From contig ML210204.1 in NCBI GenBank assembly GCA_004369085.1, positions 1 to 64,000 of the forward strand: 64,000 bases of DNA. Reading direction: 5' to 3'. Position 1 is the first letter of the stretch. Every line of letters starts with the position of its first letter. The notes beneath the pieces were generated by a model. It ran no database searches, was not told where the DNA came from, and saw only the letters and a list, made by a program, of their open reading frames with translations. The position numbers and the translations under genes are program-made. This document shows positions 12,322-22,570 of this stretch, piece by piece. The stretch is from Coprinopsis marcescibilis (taxonomy: Eukaryota > Basidiomycota > Agaricomycetes > Agaricales > Psathyrellaceae).

Positions 12322-12545
12322 CCGCCCCGTGGCAAGTCTGAGCTGTAAAGAAGCTGTAGCCCTCGGGCCCATATTAGAAGCTCGACAGCGTTGGCTCACA
12401 ATGACCATCGTTTTCATTTTCATCCTGGCTATATTCCATAGGCTCTTGATTTTACCATCGCATACCCCGAAAACATCGCCTGTACTTCCTCCCATTGTCA
12501 CTTCTTTCGCGCAATCGAAAAACGAAGATTGATATCAGATGAGGT

Positions 12546-12814
12546 CCGAGGACACCATGCGAAAAAGAGCATCGCAGAGGTCGGAGTTAGCTTCACGACC
12601 CGATGTATAAGGATTGAGGGGCGAGGACCACTTTGAGCTATGAAACTCCATAGTTTGGTCGGTTTGGTCCGTCAAGACGCAATCGAGCCGGAGAAATTTG
12701 ACGAGTCCATCATGGGAAAAAAATTATGTTGCAGAGGGAATCGGAGTTAGGTCCAGGACCCGACGATTAAGGAACGAATGGGTGAGGAGCACTGCGAGCT
12801 GTGAAAACCATAGT
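12546..12814 (+). repeat. Degenerate direct repeat, two copies of about 110 bp
   Basis: Copy 1 (about 12546-12654) and copy 2 (about 12700-12814) align from gaggac.ccatgcgaaaaa / gagtcc.catgggaaaaaa through the shared blocks gcagag, tcggagttag, acccga, attaagga and the common end accatagt or tccatagt. Substitutions and small indels separate them, so the duplication is old. No coding frame is shared between the copies. Confidence 0.55.
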
Positions 12815-15024
12815 GCCAGTCCGTCGGGAATACTTCAGCACAGCCATTCACAGCGCCATTCCATGCGCTTGCCGGTCGAATCTATTGCACAATGCTGTTA
12901 ATCCCTTGTTTTTCTCATAACCAGATTTGACTCCCACCCTAACTTGGTCTTAAAAGCCTACTTTTTGGTCCGCCATCTTCTTCGATCATCATCTTCTCCA
13001 TCTTCGAGACGCTTCCACCGAAAACAAAGCCGTTGCGGCGCCTTCTGTTCCACCACAACCTCGAAGGACATATGACGGTCAATCAAGACCACAGTGGGTT
13101 GGCAAACATGGTCAATGCGTTACAACATGTGCGTGCTTGAATTGATCGTTCAGATATCTTTTCCCTCCCCAAACCCCAATTCTTTGCACCAAAGCAAATG
13201 TGAGCTCTTGTTCTTGATTAACTCCCCTCCCCGATCACATTCCCACTGGGTTATGACTCGCCTACTTGGTTACGAACCAGATAATGAAACATCGACGGAG
13301 ATGACGCATTGGGGTCGAAGCAAGAACGGAAGGCCCTATTTAGCGAAGCAGAAGGGACAACATGGACTCCAGAGCCTGGAACAAGCAATTTAAACCGTTA
13401 CGTACCGTTCCGCATTCGCTGCTGCTCGGAAGATCGACGGAGGGAGATATAACATTACACTAGGGGTTCAGGAATCAGTACGCCGCATCGAAGCACGGGT
13501 CTACAACCCCTTAGAACAAATTCACCTTATCATCTCGCAATGGAGAACGTGACTGGTTTGCAACGCCCAAACTCTGAGGCGCTACTTTAGCGTTGATCAA
13601 CGCTGCCCTCGTTTGGGAGCGCCACTGGCTGGTAAACTGAATGACCCTTGCCGTTATGCATGTTCCCATGGCACTGACCGATCGCTCCGCACCGTTCGTG
13701 ACAAAATATATATGGTTGCATGCCACGTTGTCGAGCCCACGGAGTAGCAATGTTGACGCGAGTCCCAGATCTATCTCCATCAAACATGGACACGAGATGG
13801 TCTATATCAAAGAGATGTTGTGACACACCAACCGGAGGTTTGGAGTAACAACAACAGCTCAGGGCTTCCTGTTATCCCTTGCGAACTGACATTCAATAGA
13901 CACTTTACGGAACATCACAATGGCATACCTTGAAAAAAAAACTGACCCTCTTCATTTCAATCCCGGATCGAGATCCTCCAAGTGTAGTGTTTCCTAATGG
14001 ATCAACAATAAAATGACCCAAGTGAAGTACTGCTTTAGCGGCACCGCAGTGTAGGGGGGAAATTGCCTCGCGACTTACTTTATAGTCCATCGCGATGCAT
14101 ACACTCGAACCGAAAGGAGAATATCCCAAAGTCGATTCCCATTCGATATCGGACATCGTCACACTATCACAGCTCTAGCCTTGTCGTAATAAATTGCATT
14201 TTCAGTCGATAAAGTGACAGCGAACAAAAGGAAGATTACACACGGACAAAGACATGGAGAAATACGTCGTAAGGGTATCGGCTACAGGCAGGACGCTACA
14301 GGCAGTGTTCCCAACCCGTAAAACCTGGATCGGATGGCATAATTACAAATTCTGTGCATTTGGAGAGTCTGAAAGTGCCGGATAAGTATACAGGTCAGGA
14401 TAAAATGAAACTAGAAAAGTCGATGCAATCGAGGCGTACCAACGACGACAAGATGAATTCTTGAGCGATGTGATTTGATTCACTCCCAGTTGTCGGGGCA
14501 AACCGTCTTCTGATTAGCTGATAAGTGAGCCAATCGTTACCTCGGCCTGTAGAAATTGCACTCACTATTGAAATCTGCTGCATGATACTGGACCTCATTA
14601 ATCACAAGGTGTACCACTGTGCAGTTCAAGTTGTTCACACTCAGTCAACCGGAAGTGCTTCCGCCTCTTTCTGCTTTATCGCAGAATCCTTCGATATGAC
14701 AGCTTAACTCACACACAAGAGGCTGGCAAATTAGCACGCTGGTTAGCTTGGGCGAACTCCCAACATCCGTTCACTCACCCTTCCTTCCGAACTCCATTTC
14801 GTGGTCGATTTGGGGCGCCGTTCCCTACCAGGTAACCTCGGTGAGCGATGGGCAGGTATCCCTTTGGCATTGCCTCTCTTGCTATTTCTTTCAAAAGCGC
14901 AGCGGTGAGTGCAAGCGTACAAGAAATAGTACTTCCTAAAGTGCGGGTGTCGCGTATTGCCGAGGGGTTCGGACTCCGGTGATCCCACGCACAGCATTCG
15001 GAATGCGACGAACATCATTGACTA

Positions 15025-15420
15025 CTATCATTTATCAGTGGTTCGTAATTCCTCGCTGGTTCGTAATTCTCGATTTACACATCCAATCCGGCCTTGTTGG
15101 CCACGAAAGTTGCTGGAACTGTACGGGTACGTATTATCTACAGAACTGTGCTTTTTTCGCCCAGAAATACGCTGTTTCAACGAATTTACCTTTTAGAGAG
15201 ATGTCACGCTTTGCCGGTATGCGGCACAGCGGACATGAAATCCAATGATGCCAGCTGAACGGATCCCACCAGGGCCACCACCAAACACCTCTCTTGCGCC
15301 AGAGTCAAGCCCAACGCGCCGTGATGGGGATCAGCGGGGGAGAAAAGTGTCACGGTCACACTGTGCGAATTTGTGACATTACGAACTATTGAGGAAATAC
15401 GAACCACTGATAAACGATAG
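15025..15420. mobile_element. MITE with 30-bp terminal inverted repeats and TA target duplication
   Basis: The 30-bp ends at 15025-15054 and 15391-15420 are inverted repeats with 28 of 30 positions matching; they begin CTATCRTTTATCAGTGGTTC. The element is flanked by TA at 15023-15024 and 15421-15422. Subterminally the motif TTCGTAAT(T/G) is repeated on both sides. At 396 bp with no transposase frame it is a non-autonomous element. The TA duplication points to the Tc1/mariner (IS630) superfamily. Confidence 0.75.
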
Positions 15421-16530
15421 TATTGGATATGTTTGTACTTGCCACAACAATGGATTTTCACTACCTGTAACTACCCGACAACTGTTTGAAGCTTGGATTT
15501 GCCCCTTCACAGCTGCAACAGTTGTGACTACGAAAACGGGTGGCAGATCGGATCCCAAACCAAGGTGAGAGAATTCAGACACTGTTGCTCCCAGTGCTTA
15601 GCGATCAAGCGGATAAAATGTCAGGGTGCATTAGCCTGCTAATACAAAAAGACTCACAATACGTAAACGTATAGGCTTTTAGTAGTGGTATATGACGAAT
15701 GTTTCAAACACCCCAACTTCGGCGGCCAATTCAGATTGTGTCCAAAATAAAGCAGACGCACGTCATTGTCAACGGAACATCAGCAACCTTCAATGCCCCG
15801 CGCCATCTTAACGGCTAAATCGCAAGTTATATCCGGAGGCCCGGCCAGTTCTCAACCTACAACTCCAGCCGACCTTGCATCTATCGAGCTGGTAACTCTC
15901 CCATCGCGAAACCGAATTTTCCCAGTGTAGAACTTTGGGTTGAAAAATGGATGAATAACTTTCAGGTTTATCTAGCCAGATACAGTATACTGTATTCTAC
16001 AACGGTGCAAATATTTGTATCGAGATCCGATTCACATTGGTCAATCAGAAATCTCCCTGCCCTACCCTTGTGTACCTCAAGGCGAGGCGATATTGAATCC
16101 GTAGTTTACCACCGCTAGCATTCTTACTGGGTCTGCTCGGCTAAGCTACGAGGCATCACAATGTCGCTAGGAGAGTACGTAAAGTCGGTATAGTCGCACA
16201 GGCTAGTCAATGACAGAGAATCCGAATGATTGAATGGCATGTATTCAAGAACTGCTGCGGCTGGCCATGGCTCTCGTAAGGGTTCGGTCGTTATTGCCAA
16301 AGATAATACAACGAGATCCAATTGATTTCAGATCCGCTAAAATTCTGTCTGGAGATCGACGCTCGAGATTCTCCTAGAAATCATTCTCCTGACAGTTATC
16401 CGATGATTGCGTATTGATGTTTCCTCAAAATATTTCGAGGGTATCGGCATTCAGTTCTCGGTCCTTTATTTCCCAGACCCACCGTCCCTCGTATAAAGCC
16501 ATGGAAGAGCAGGGCGTAAGGTAAGCCATA

Positions 16531-17079
16531 ATGGAGTTCCCTACTCAGAAACTTACATTCACATATGGCAGCGGCTGCCCCCGTCCCCACGAAGACAACA
16601 CCCTGTACATCTCCACCTCCCACCCTACAGCCGGGACTCCGGGCAGACCTGGCGATGTTTTCATCGTTGTCATGGGTAGCCTTGAGACGACGCTCGAGTA
16701 CGTCGCCGTGTATGCCAAGCACGACAAGGGCTGGCAACGTTGGAGAGAAGAGTCTTACCCCACTCGGCTGAGGCATCCTTTGCCACAGTTTCAGGACCGC
16801 GTTCTGGGGGTCAACTCCCCGTCGAAAACCGGCCTATTCAGTTTCAAATGGCTTGGTAGTGACAGATCCTGCACTCACTTGGGAGCCTGTACGTCCAAGA
16901 TTTCTCGTCTGTTGTGATTGCACTGACGATTTGGACTACAGACAGCTCGGTTAGACAGGAAGCCAACCGAGTGTTGACAGCGTACCTTGCTACTCACTCG
17001 AGGAACGCCCACCGCAACAGCGACATCCAGTTCAGGAACTCTTTCGTACATAACTATCGGGCGTCGGACGGACAATCTC
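16531..17079 (+). CDS. Unrecognised small protein family, member D (3' end lost in gap)
   Basis: Exon 1 spans 16531-16888; exon 2 starts at 16942 and runs into the unknown bases at 17080. The protein is nearly the same as member A up to the gap, with substitutions such as Gly to Arg in the GRPGDVFIVV block. The intron (gtacgt...cag) is at the identical position. By comparison with member A, roughly the last 57 residues and the stop lie inside the gap. TATAAAG at 16492-16498 and a seven-codon upstream frame (MEEQGVR) precede the start, as in member A. The gene is the inverted duplicate of A. Whether its C-terminus is intact cannot be judged. Confidence 0.7.
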
Positions 17080-17274
17080 NNNNNNNNNNNNNNNNNNNNN
17101 NNNNNNNNNNNNNNNNNNNNNNNNNNNNNNNNNNNNNNNNNNNNNNNNNNNNNNNNNNNNNNNNNNNNNNNNNNNNNNNNNNNNNNNNNNNNNNNNNNNN
17201 NNNNNNNNNNNNNNNNNNNNNNNNNNNNNNNNNNNNNNNNNNNNNNNNNNNNNNNNNNNNNNNNNNNNNNNNNN
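17080..17274. other. Assembly gap (195 unknown bases)
   Basis: A run of N. The flanking bases match left-arm positions 2680 and 2269 in reverse orientation, so about 410 bp are expected here if the arms are colinear. The gap is therefore either undersized or the right arm carries a deletion of about 215 bp. Confidence 0.95.
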
Positions 17275-18765
17275 TATAAGTACCACGATGGGTCTGGAGA
17301 CGAAAGAGAAACCAGCGATACATCAGCTCCAAAATGTCTATAACAGAGAACTTTTACCCCTCTGCGAAGACCAAAGGGTCAATTCCAAACATTCCTTCCA
17401 CCCCGCACCCTAAAAGACGACAGCAAAGCCTGGTACCAAGGCGACGACCCGCATTCCGAGAGCCAAAACAAGGTAAACCAGAACATCATCCACAGCATGT
17501 GCACTGTTCTACCGATCTGTGTTCCATTCTCGTTTAGCCCGCCTTCAATGGTTCATTCCCGAGACGCGATGTGGCCACACCATTTGGCTGCGGTTCCCTC
17601 TGATTCGCTTTCAGAAAGAAAAGTCCCCCACGAGGCAACACATAGAATGCCTCGAGGCAGCTAAAAGGGTTTGATTAGATGGAATTATCACTGCGTGTGG
17701 ATGACTAGATGAGTACTGAGGGCAACGATATCTTACAAGCTGCCACTCTCCGATCTCCAGGCTCCAGCAACCCGCAAGACATGTGCGGATTTTCCTTTTC
17801 CTTGACTGGGGTTCCCGTATCCGATTCCTCAATCCACAAATGGGATTAGACTCTGGTCTGAAACCCACTAACCTTTTCGAGCATCTAGATATGCAACCAG
17901 CTGGGTTCAAAGCAAACGTGTGCTGTTAATGAATCAACACGAAGCATAATTCACTAGCGCTGCGTCCACATTTCCCTTGAATTCCGAATAGCTGGAAAGG
18001 AAGCATTAGATACTCGCATATGAGCGAACGAAAAAAGGAAATACTAGTAAGCACTTACCTTTGCTGGTTCGGTTACTATCCGCCACAACCATGGCCATCG
18101 GATTGGACAGGGTTCAGATGTTCGATCCTCCATTAACGTTACCCGCATTGCATACCAACCCCTTCGGCATACTGTGCAGGGAGGTACTATCTGATATAGA
18201 CGGCACTTGTCCTTGTCTGACGATATTAATGCACCGGATTACTGTTGGTTATGGCCTCTATGGATGCTTCTGGAGACTGGCAGTGACGCGGCGGTCACAG
18301 AGTACCCGCGATGGCCAGATCGATCCGACGAATCGCTGGCCCGAGTCATATTTACAGCTGCCAGTTGCTGCTCTGCACCGGCGTTCTAGATATAGTCTAT
18401 ATGTACCTACCTGTGAAAGAAGTTGAGAAGTGACATGGTCTGAGAATGCTCATCGATGCGGGTCGACTGATCAATGATGATCTGACTCAGCATGGTGAAT
18501 GGCACTCTTACACTCTGCAACCGGCGAGTTCTCGCAAATCTGAGAAATAAGGTGCAAAGGCACTATTGTAGGGTTCCTGTTATTGAGCAATCTGTAGTGA
18601 AGGATGACTGCATCCGTCCGCAAAGTATTCTCAGTATTCTGTATCCCCAACGGCTGCACTCTGGAGCCTTTCTTTACGACTCTTCTACTGATAAGTGCGA
18701 GTCAGGCCCTGAACCCATGTTCCCTCACCAGTTTTCTCAAATCAACTCTCTGCATGCTACCGTGA

Positions 18766-19240
18766 TAAGCTCATATTTAGGCTACTCCGATCATGGACAA
18801 GACTCACCTGTATTGGCCTTGCGACACGGACTCCATCGCTGCCGGCGGCCCCACTCAATGCCAATCCCAGATTTACATCTATGAGGCTATGTCATTTTTG
18901 GTTTTAAGTAGTGTACAACAGCGCATTAAGAGGTAGAATAGGTTGTATTGTAAAGAGTCTGAATGGGGGTTGAGAGCAGGTAAGTGAAACGAGAAAAAGA
19001 CGTTTCAATGACTACGATATACGAGTGTTGTACGCGAGCATAAATGAACCCTCACCATGGAGGTTGATAAGTATCAGTTAAATAACAGTATGGCAAACGG
19101 CTTTTTAAGGAGCAGCGACAGAGAGGAGGAAGAAGGAGTGCAAGAGGATCAGCGGAGGGTAATGTGGAATGGAAAAACTAATCTGTACAAAGGAGTGGCA
19201 TCGCATGAAAAAGATCCTACGAGTCTTGCCTTGCTGCCAT
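18766..19240. other. Intergenic, 3' side of the RNA-binding protein gene
   Basis: No gene is supported. The stretch lies between the end of the right duplication arm and the stop codon of the minus-strand RNA-binding protein, and probably contains its 3' untranslated region. Confidence 0.5.
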
Positions 19241-21187
19241 CTACCGCGCATAAGGGTGGAAGTTGTGCTGGCCTCGTTGTCCTGTCCGCTGTGGACCTAC
19301 ACCAGCGTTGCCCATAGTCGCGGCTGGCTGCGCAGGCCCGCCTCGTGGTCCTCTAGGTAAGTTGGGGTTGGCACCACCCGCACCCGCTCCCACCATCATG
19401 GCAGGGTTCCCTCTACCCATACCCATAGCTGGATTCATGCCCATGCCCATGCCCATGTTCATTCCCATTCCCGGACGCATCCCGGCAGGGAAGCCACCGG
19501 CACCCATCCCCTGCATCATAGGGTTCATCCCAGCCATATTCGACATCATGGCGGGGTTCATCGCTCCACCTCCAGCCATCTGTATCATGCGTGTGTACAG
19601 TTGGGCAAGTGCTTGCGGATCAAACGTGGGTGTACCAGCAGGGGCAGCAGCTGCGGTGGCAGCTCCCCCGACGCCAGCAGCACCACCAAAGTTTCCAGCC
19701 TGTGGTTGGTTGCTGAAGCGGGTGCTACCGCCAGCTGCGCCGGCGCTGTATTCTTGACCCTGGCCGCCGCCCTCTTCGCCAAAGTTGTCTCGCTGGTAAC
19801 GCGGTTGCGCGAGCTTTACATCGATCTACATGCGTTGTTAGCCCACAGTGAAGGGAGGGAGATCGGAGGCTCTTACGAGTTTCCCATCGATTTCGAGATT
19901 TCCAAATCCAAGGAAGGGCCTGACGTCGGTGTCTTCAAACGAGATGAACCCGAAACCTTTACTTCGGCCTGTTTCACGATCCAACATGACAGTGGAGTCA
20001 ATGACCTTGCCAAATTGCGAGAAGAACTCGCGCATGGATTCTGAGGTCACGCTACCTGGCAGACCACCAATAAATAGCTTGGTGGCGCGTTGGTGTTCTT
20101 GTCGTGGTATAGCACGTTTTGGGTCGATCTAAAAATACGGTTGGATGACAAATAACAAAAATTATTGCGCAACCACTCACGATTTTGCCGTCGAGAATGT
20201 GTTCTCGGACCATGACAGCATTGACACTGGCTGGATCGTCGAATGTTAAAAAGGCAAAGCAGCGTGAACGTCCAGCGGCATCTCGCATGATGGTGCATGC
20301 ATCGACTTTTCCGAATTGCGAGAAGTAATCTCTTAAACCGTCTACAAAACATATTGAGTTACCGAGGGCCCAAGTAAAGAATAAAGCGTATATACCATCT
20401 GTGGTATCCCAGTTGAGTCCTCCGATGAACATTTTGCTAATGGCGAGATATGCGAGAAAACAGAGTTGCTATTAGCATCCGTAAGCTAGACAGGGTCATA
20501 ACGACAGGGCAAAGAGGTGGAATGACTCTACTGTGGTGGCGGACGAGTTTTAGCCTAGCCTAGATGGTAAATAGGCTGATACGCTAGAGCTAGCATAGAT
20601 GTGCGACTGACTACGCGGGAGTCATTCATCTACAAAAAGGCCGTTAAAGTACCAAGAGCTCCACGCTCATCCACAGTAGAAAGGCCTGTAACACGATCAG
20701 CTGGCAGTATGGAAAACTGGCTCACCCTTCGTCTTTCATTTCGGATGGTCTCACAGAACGCTCGTTGACAGGGATCTTTGACAATCCACCATCACCAACG
20801 CGAGAGATTGATTGGTTGGACGACTGAGGCTCTTCATAAGTCGGAATTTGTTGTAGTTGAGGTTGCTGCGTGGAATATGACTGAATGGGTGTTGACGTTG
20901 CAAGTTTTGGCTGTGCCGCTGGCTCCGACGCGTGTCCATTGCTCAAGCTTTCCAAACTTTGGGCCGGCTTGCTTTCGAGTGGAGTCTTTGAAGCGGTTTC
21001 GCTATCTTTTAAGGTGGCATCCGTTAGGTCTTCCAAGTCATCTTGAAGTTGCTCGTTGAATTCGGCCTCGTCATTGCCATAAAGATCTAGTTTTTTATTG
21101 CATTTTTCCCGTCAGAAAACGGCCAAAATTGCCAAAATTCCCTTTGAAGTGCTCACCTCCGTACAAATCAGCGTCGAGGTCGGACAT
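19241..21187 (-). CDS. Two-RRM RNA-binding protein (Hrp1/Nab4, DAZAP1/musashi type)
   Basis: Six exons (21187-21157, 21086-20726, 20436-20396, 20341-20181, 20128-19877, 19825-19241) encode 476 residues. An acidic head (MSDLDADLYG, then DLYGNDEAEFNEQ) leads into two adjacent RRMs. RRM1 has RNP2 MFIGGL and RNP1 RCFAFLTF; RRM2 has RNP2 LFIGGL and RNP1 KGFGFISF. The linker reads KIIDPKRAIPR, a hallmark of the hnRNP A/B-like Hrp1 group. The tail is Gly/Met/Pro-rich with GMGMNMGMGMG-type runs. In yeast the family member Hrp1 works in cleavage factor I for mRNA 3'-end formation and shuttles to the cytoplasm; the same role here is inference. The gene is divergent from the PdxT gene, 347 bp away. Confidence 0.85.
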
Positions 21188-21534
21188 TGTGGTCGTAGTG
21201 GTGGTGCGGAGTAAAAAGGTCTGAGCTTTGCTTGTGGTCGCGGAAACAGCAAATGAGTCACGGTCACACGATCACTCGTCGCGCACGGACCTTGGTTGGT
21301 CACCGACTTGAACCCATCCTCGAGGGCTAAATGAAATGGACTTTCCGCAGTTCAGTTTCTATTCAATATGGAGCTTATCTATTGCCACTGGAGTTGACAT
21401 CGGGTCGGAACTAATGACTCGGTCGCTGCTATATAAGCTGATCCTGATTTCGATGGAAGGAACCAAGATTGCGACTTATCGACAACTGCGGCTTAGCTTC
21501 TAACGTTTACTTGGATACCGTATTGAATACAGGT

Positions 21535-22443
21535 ATGGTCGTCGACGCTCCAGTCGTTGTCATTGGGATTCTCGGTGAGTACAGCCGCCTCGTTTGACGA
21601 TCATATTTTGACTAGGAAATGATCTGCAGCACTTCAAGGTGCTTTCGTGGAGCACCAAGACTCTTTAGAGAGATTAAATCTATCACGGCCTATAGAAATT
21701 GTTCTCGTCAGAACACTCGAGGATCTCGATAGATGTGACGCCCTCATCATTCCAGGTGGAGGTACGCAATATCACTATCGGTGCTGAAAGGCTGGCGGTA
21801 ATCCGGATATACCCGTACAGAGAGCACAACCATTGCGTTGCTCGCAAAGCTTTCGGGCTTATTGGAACCTCTTAGAAGATTCGTTTCTCAGAAACCCGTG
21901 TGGGGGACTTGTGCTGGTGCTATCCTCCTCGCGGATTCCGTCACCAATACCAAAAGAGGCGGACAAGAAGTGCTTGGAGGCATGTCTATCACCATCGCTC
22001 GTAATGGATGGGGCTCACAGGTACGTCCTTGACTCTACCGACACTACATGACGATGGTTGATAATTTCTCAGCTGGAGTCTTTCGAGGGTGACATTACCG
22101 TTAGTGGCCTAAAGGATCCAGAGGTACCTTTCAAAGGCGTCTTCATCCGTGCACCTGTACGAAGCTATGTAAAATCTTTCCGGAATATCCCTAACATTCT
22201 GAATAGGTCGTGGTGGAATTGAAACCCAAGTCAGATGACCCACCGATTCAAGTCATAGCATCACTTTCACCGGAGCTCCTCCCTCCCGCACTCCAGTCAC
22301 CCGACCACTCAGGTGAACCGAAGACATGTGTCGCACTACGGCAGGGACTGCACCTTCTCACAACTTTCCATCCGGAACTCACCAACGACCACCGGTTCCA
22401 CGAATATTTCGTCAGAGAATGCGTATTCCCAACGATTTCTTAA
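21535..22443 (+). CDS. SNO1: Pyridoxal 5'-phosphate synthase glutaminase subunit (SNO/PdxT)
   Basis: Five exons (21535-21574, 21630-21761, 21821-22020, 22073-22156, 22207-22443) give 230 residues, the normal size for the family. The class I glutamine amidotransferase features are present: GILALQGAF near the start, PGGESTT at residues 55-61, nucleophile Cys88 in WGTCAGA, and the His207-Pro-Glu209 pair in TFHPEL. The enzyme hydrolyses glutamine and passes ammonia to the Pdx1/SNZ synthase in DXP-independent vitamin B6 synthesis. Its SNZ partner is not in the window. The gene converges on the first GH85 gene, whose stop lies 127 bp away. Confidence 0.93.
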
Positions 22444-22570
22444 AATATTTCGATTAGATTCCCTTTCCATTCTGGATTTTGGATAGATCCGCGACAAAAA
22501 AAGGTCAATTTTCGTACAGCTACACGTATACAGGGTACCCAGTCACTTTACACACACAACTATACATTCG

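Larger units (their letters stand above)
12322..16433. other. Gene-poor, repeat-bearing interval
   Basis: No complete gene is supported in these 4.1 kb. The interval contains a degenerate direct repeat (12546-12814) and a MITE (15025-15420), both listed separately. Short frames such as 13094-13393 and 14162-13905 (minus) lack motifs or partner exons. Confidence 0.6.
16434..18765. repeat. Right arm of the large inverted duplication
   Basis: This is the reverse-complement copy of 31-3330. It includes family member D, the counterpart of the non-coding left-arm stretch 838-2270, and an undisrupted GGGAACAT at about 18716-18723 where the left arm carries the 761-bp insert. The arm is shorter than the left one partly because of that missing element. 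The rest of the difference is explained by the unknown-base run at 17080-17274, which replaces about 410 bp of left-arm sequence (2270-2679). Confidence 0.85.

Noticed and set aside
12329..12532. 67-codon frame with a hydrophobic segment after member C
   Set aside because: Lies in the probable 3' untranslated region and starts without context; no homologue or splice support visible.
13905..14162. Minus-strand frame of 85 codons with an internal gtaagt donor
   Set aside because: A plausible first exon, but no second exon with an in-frame acceptor and protein-like sequence was found.
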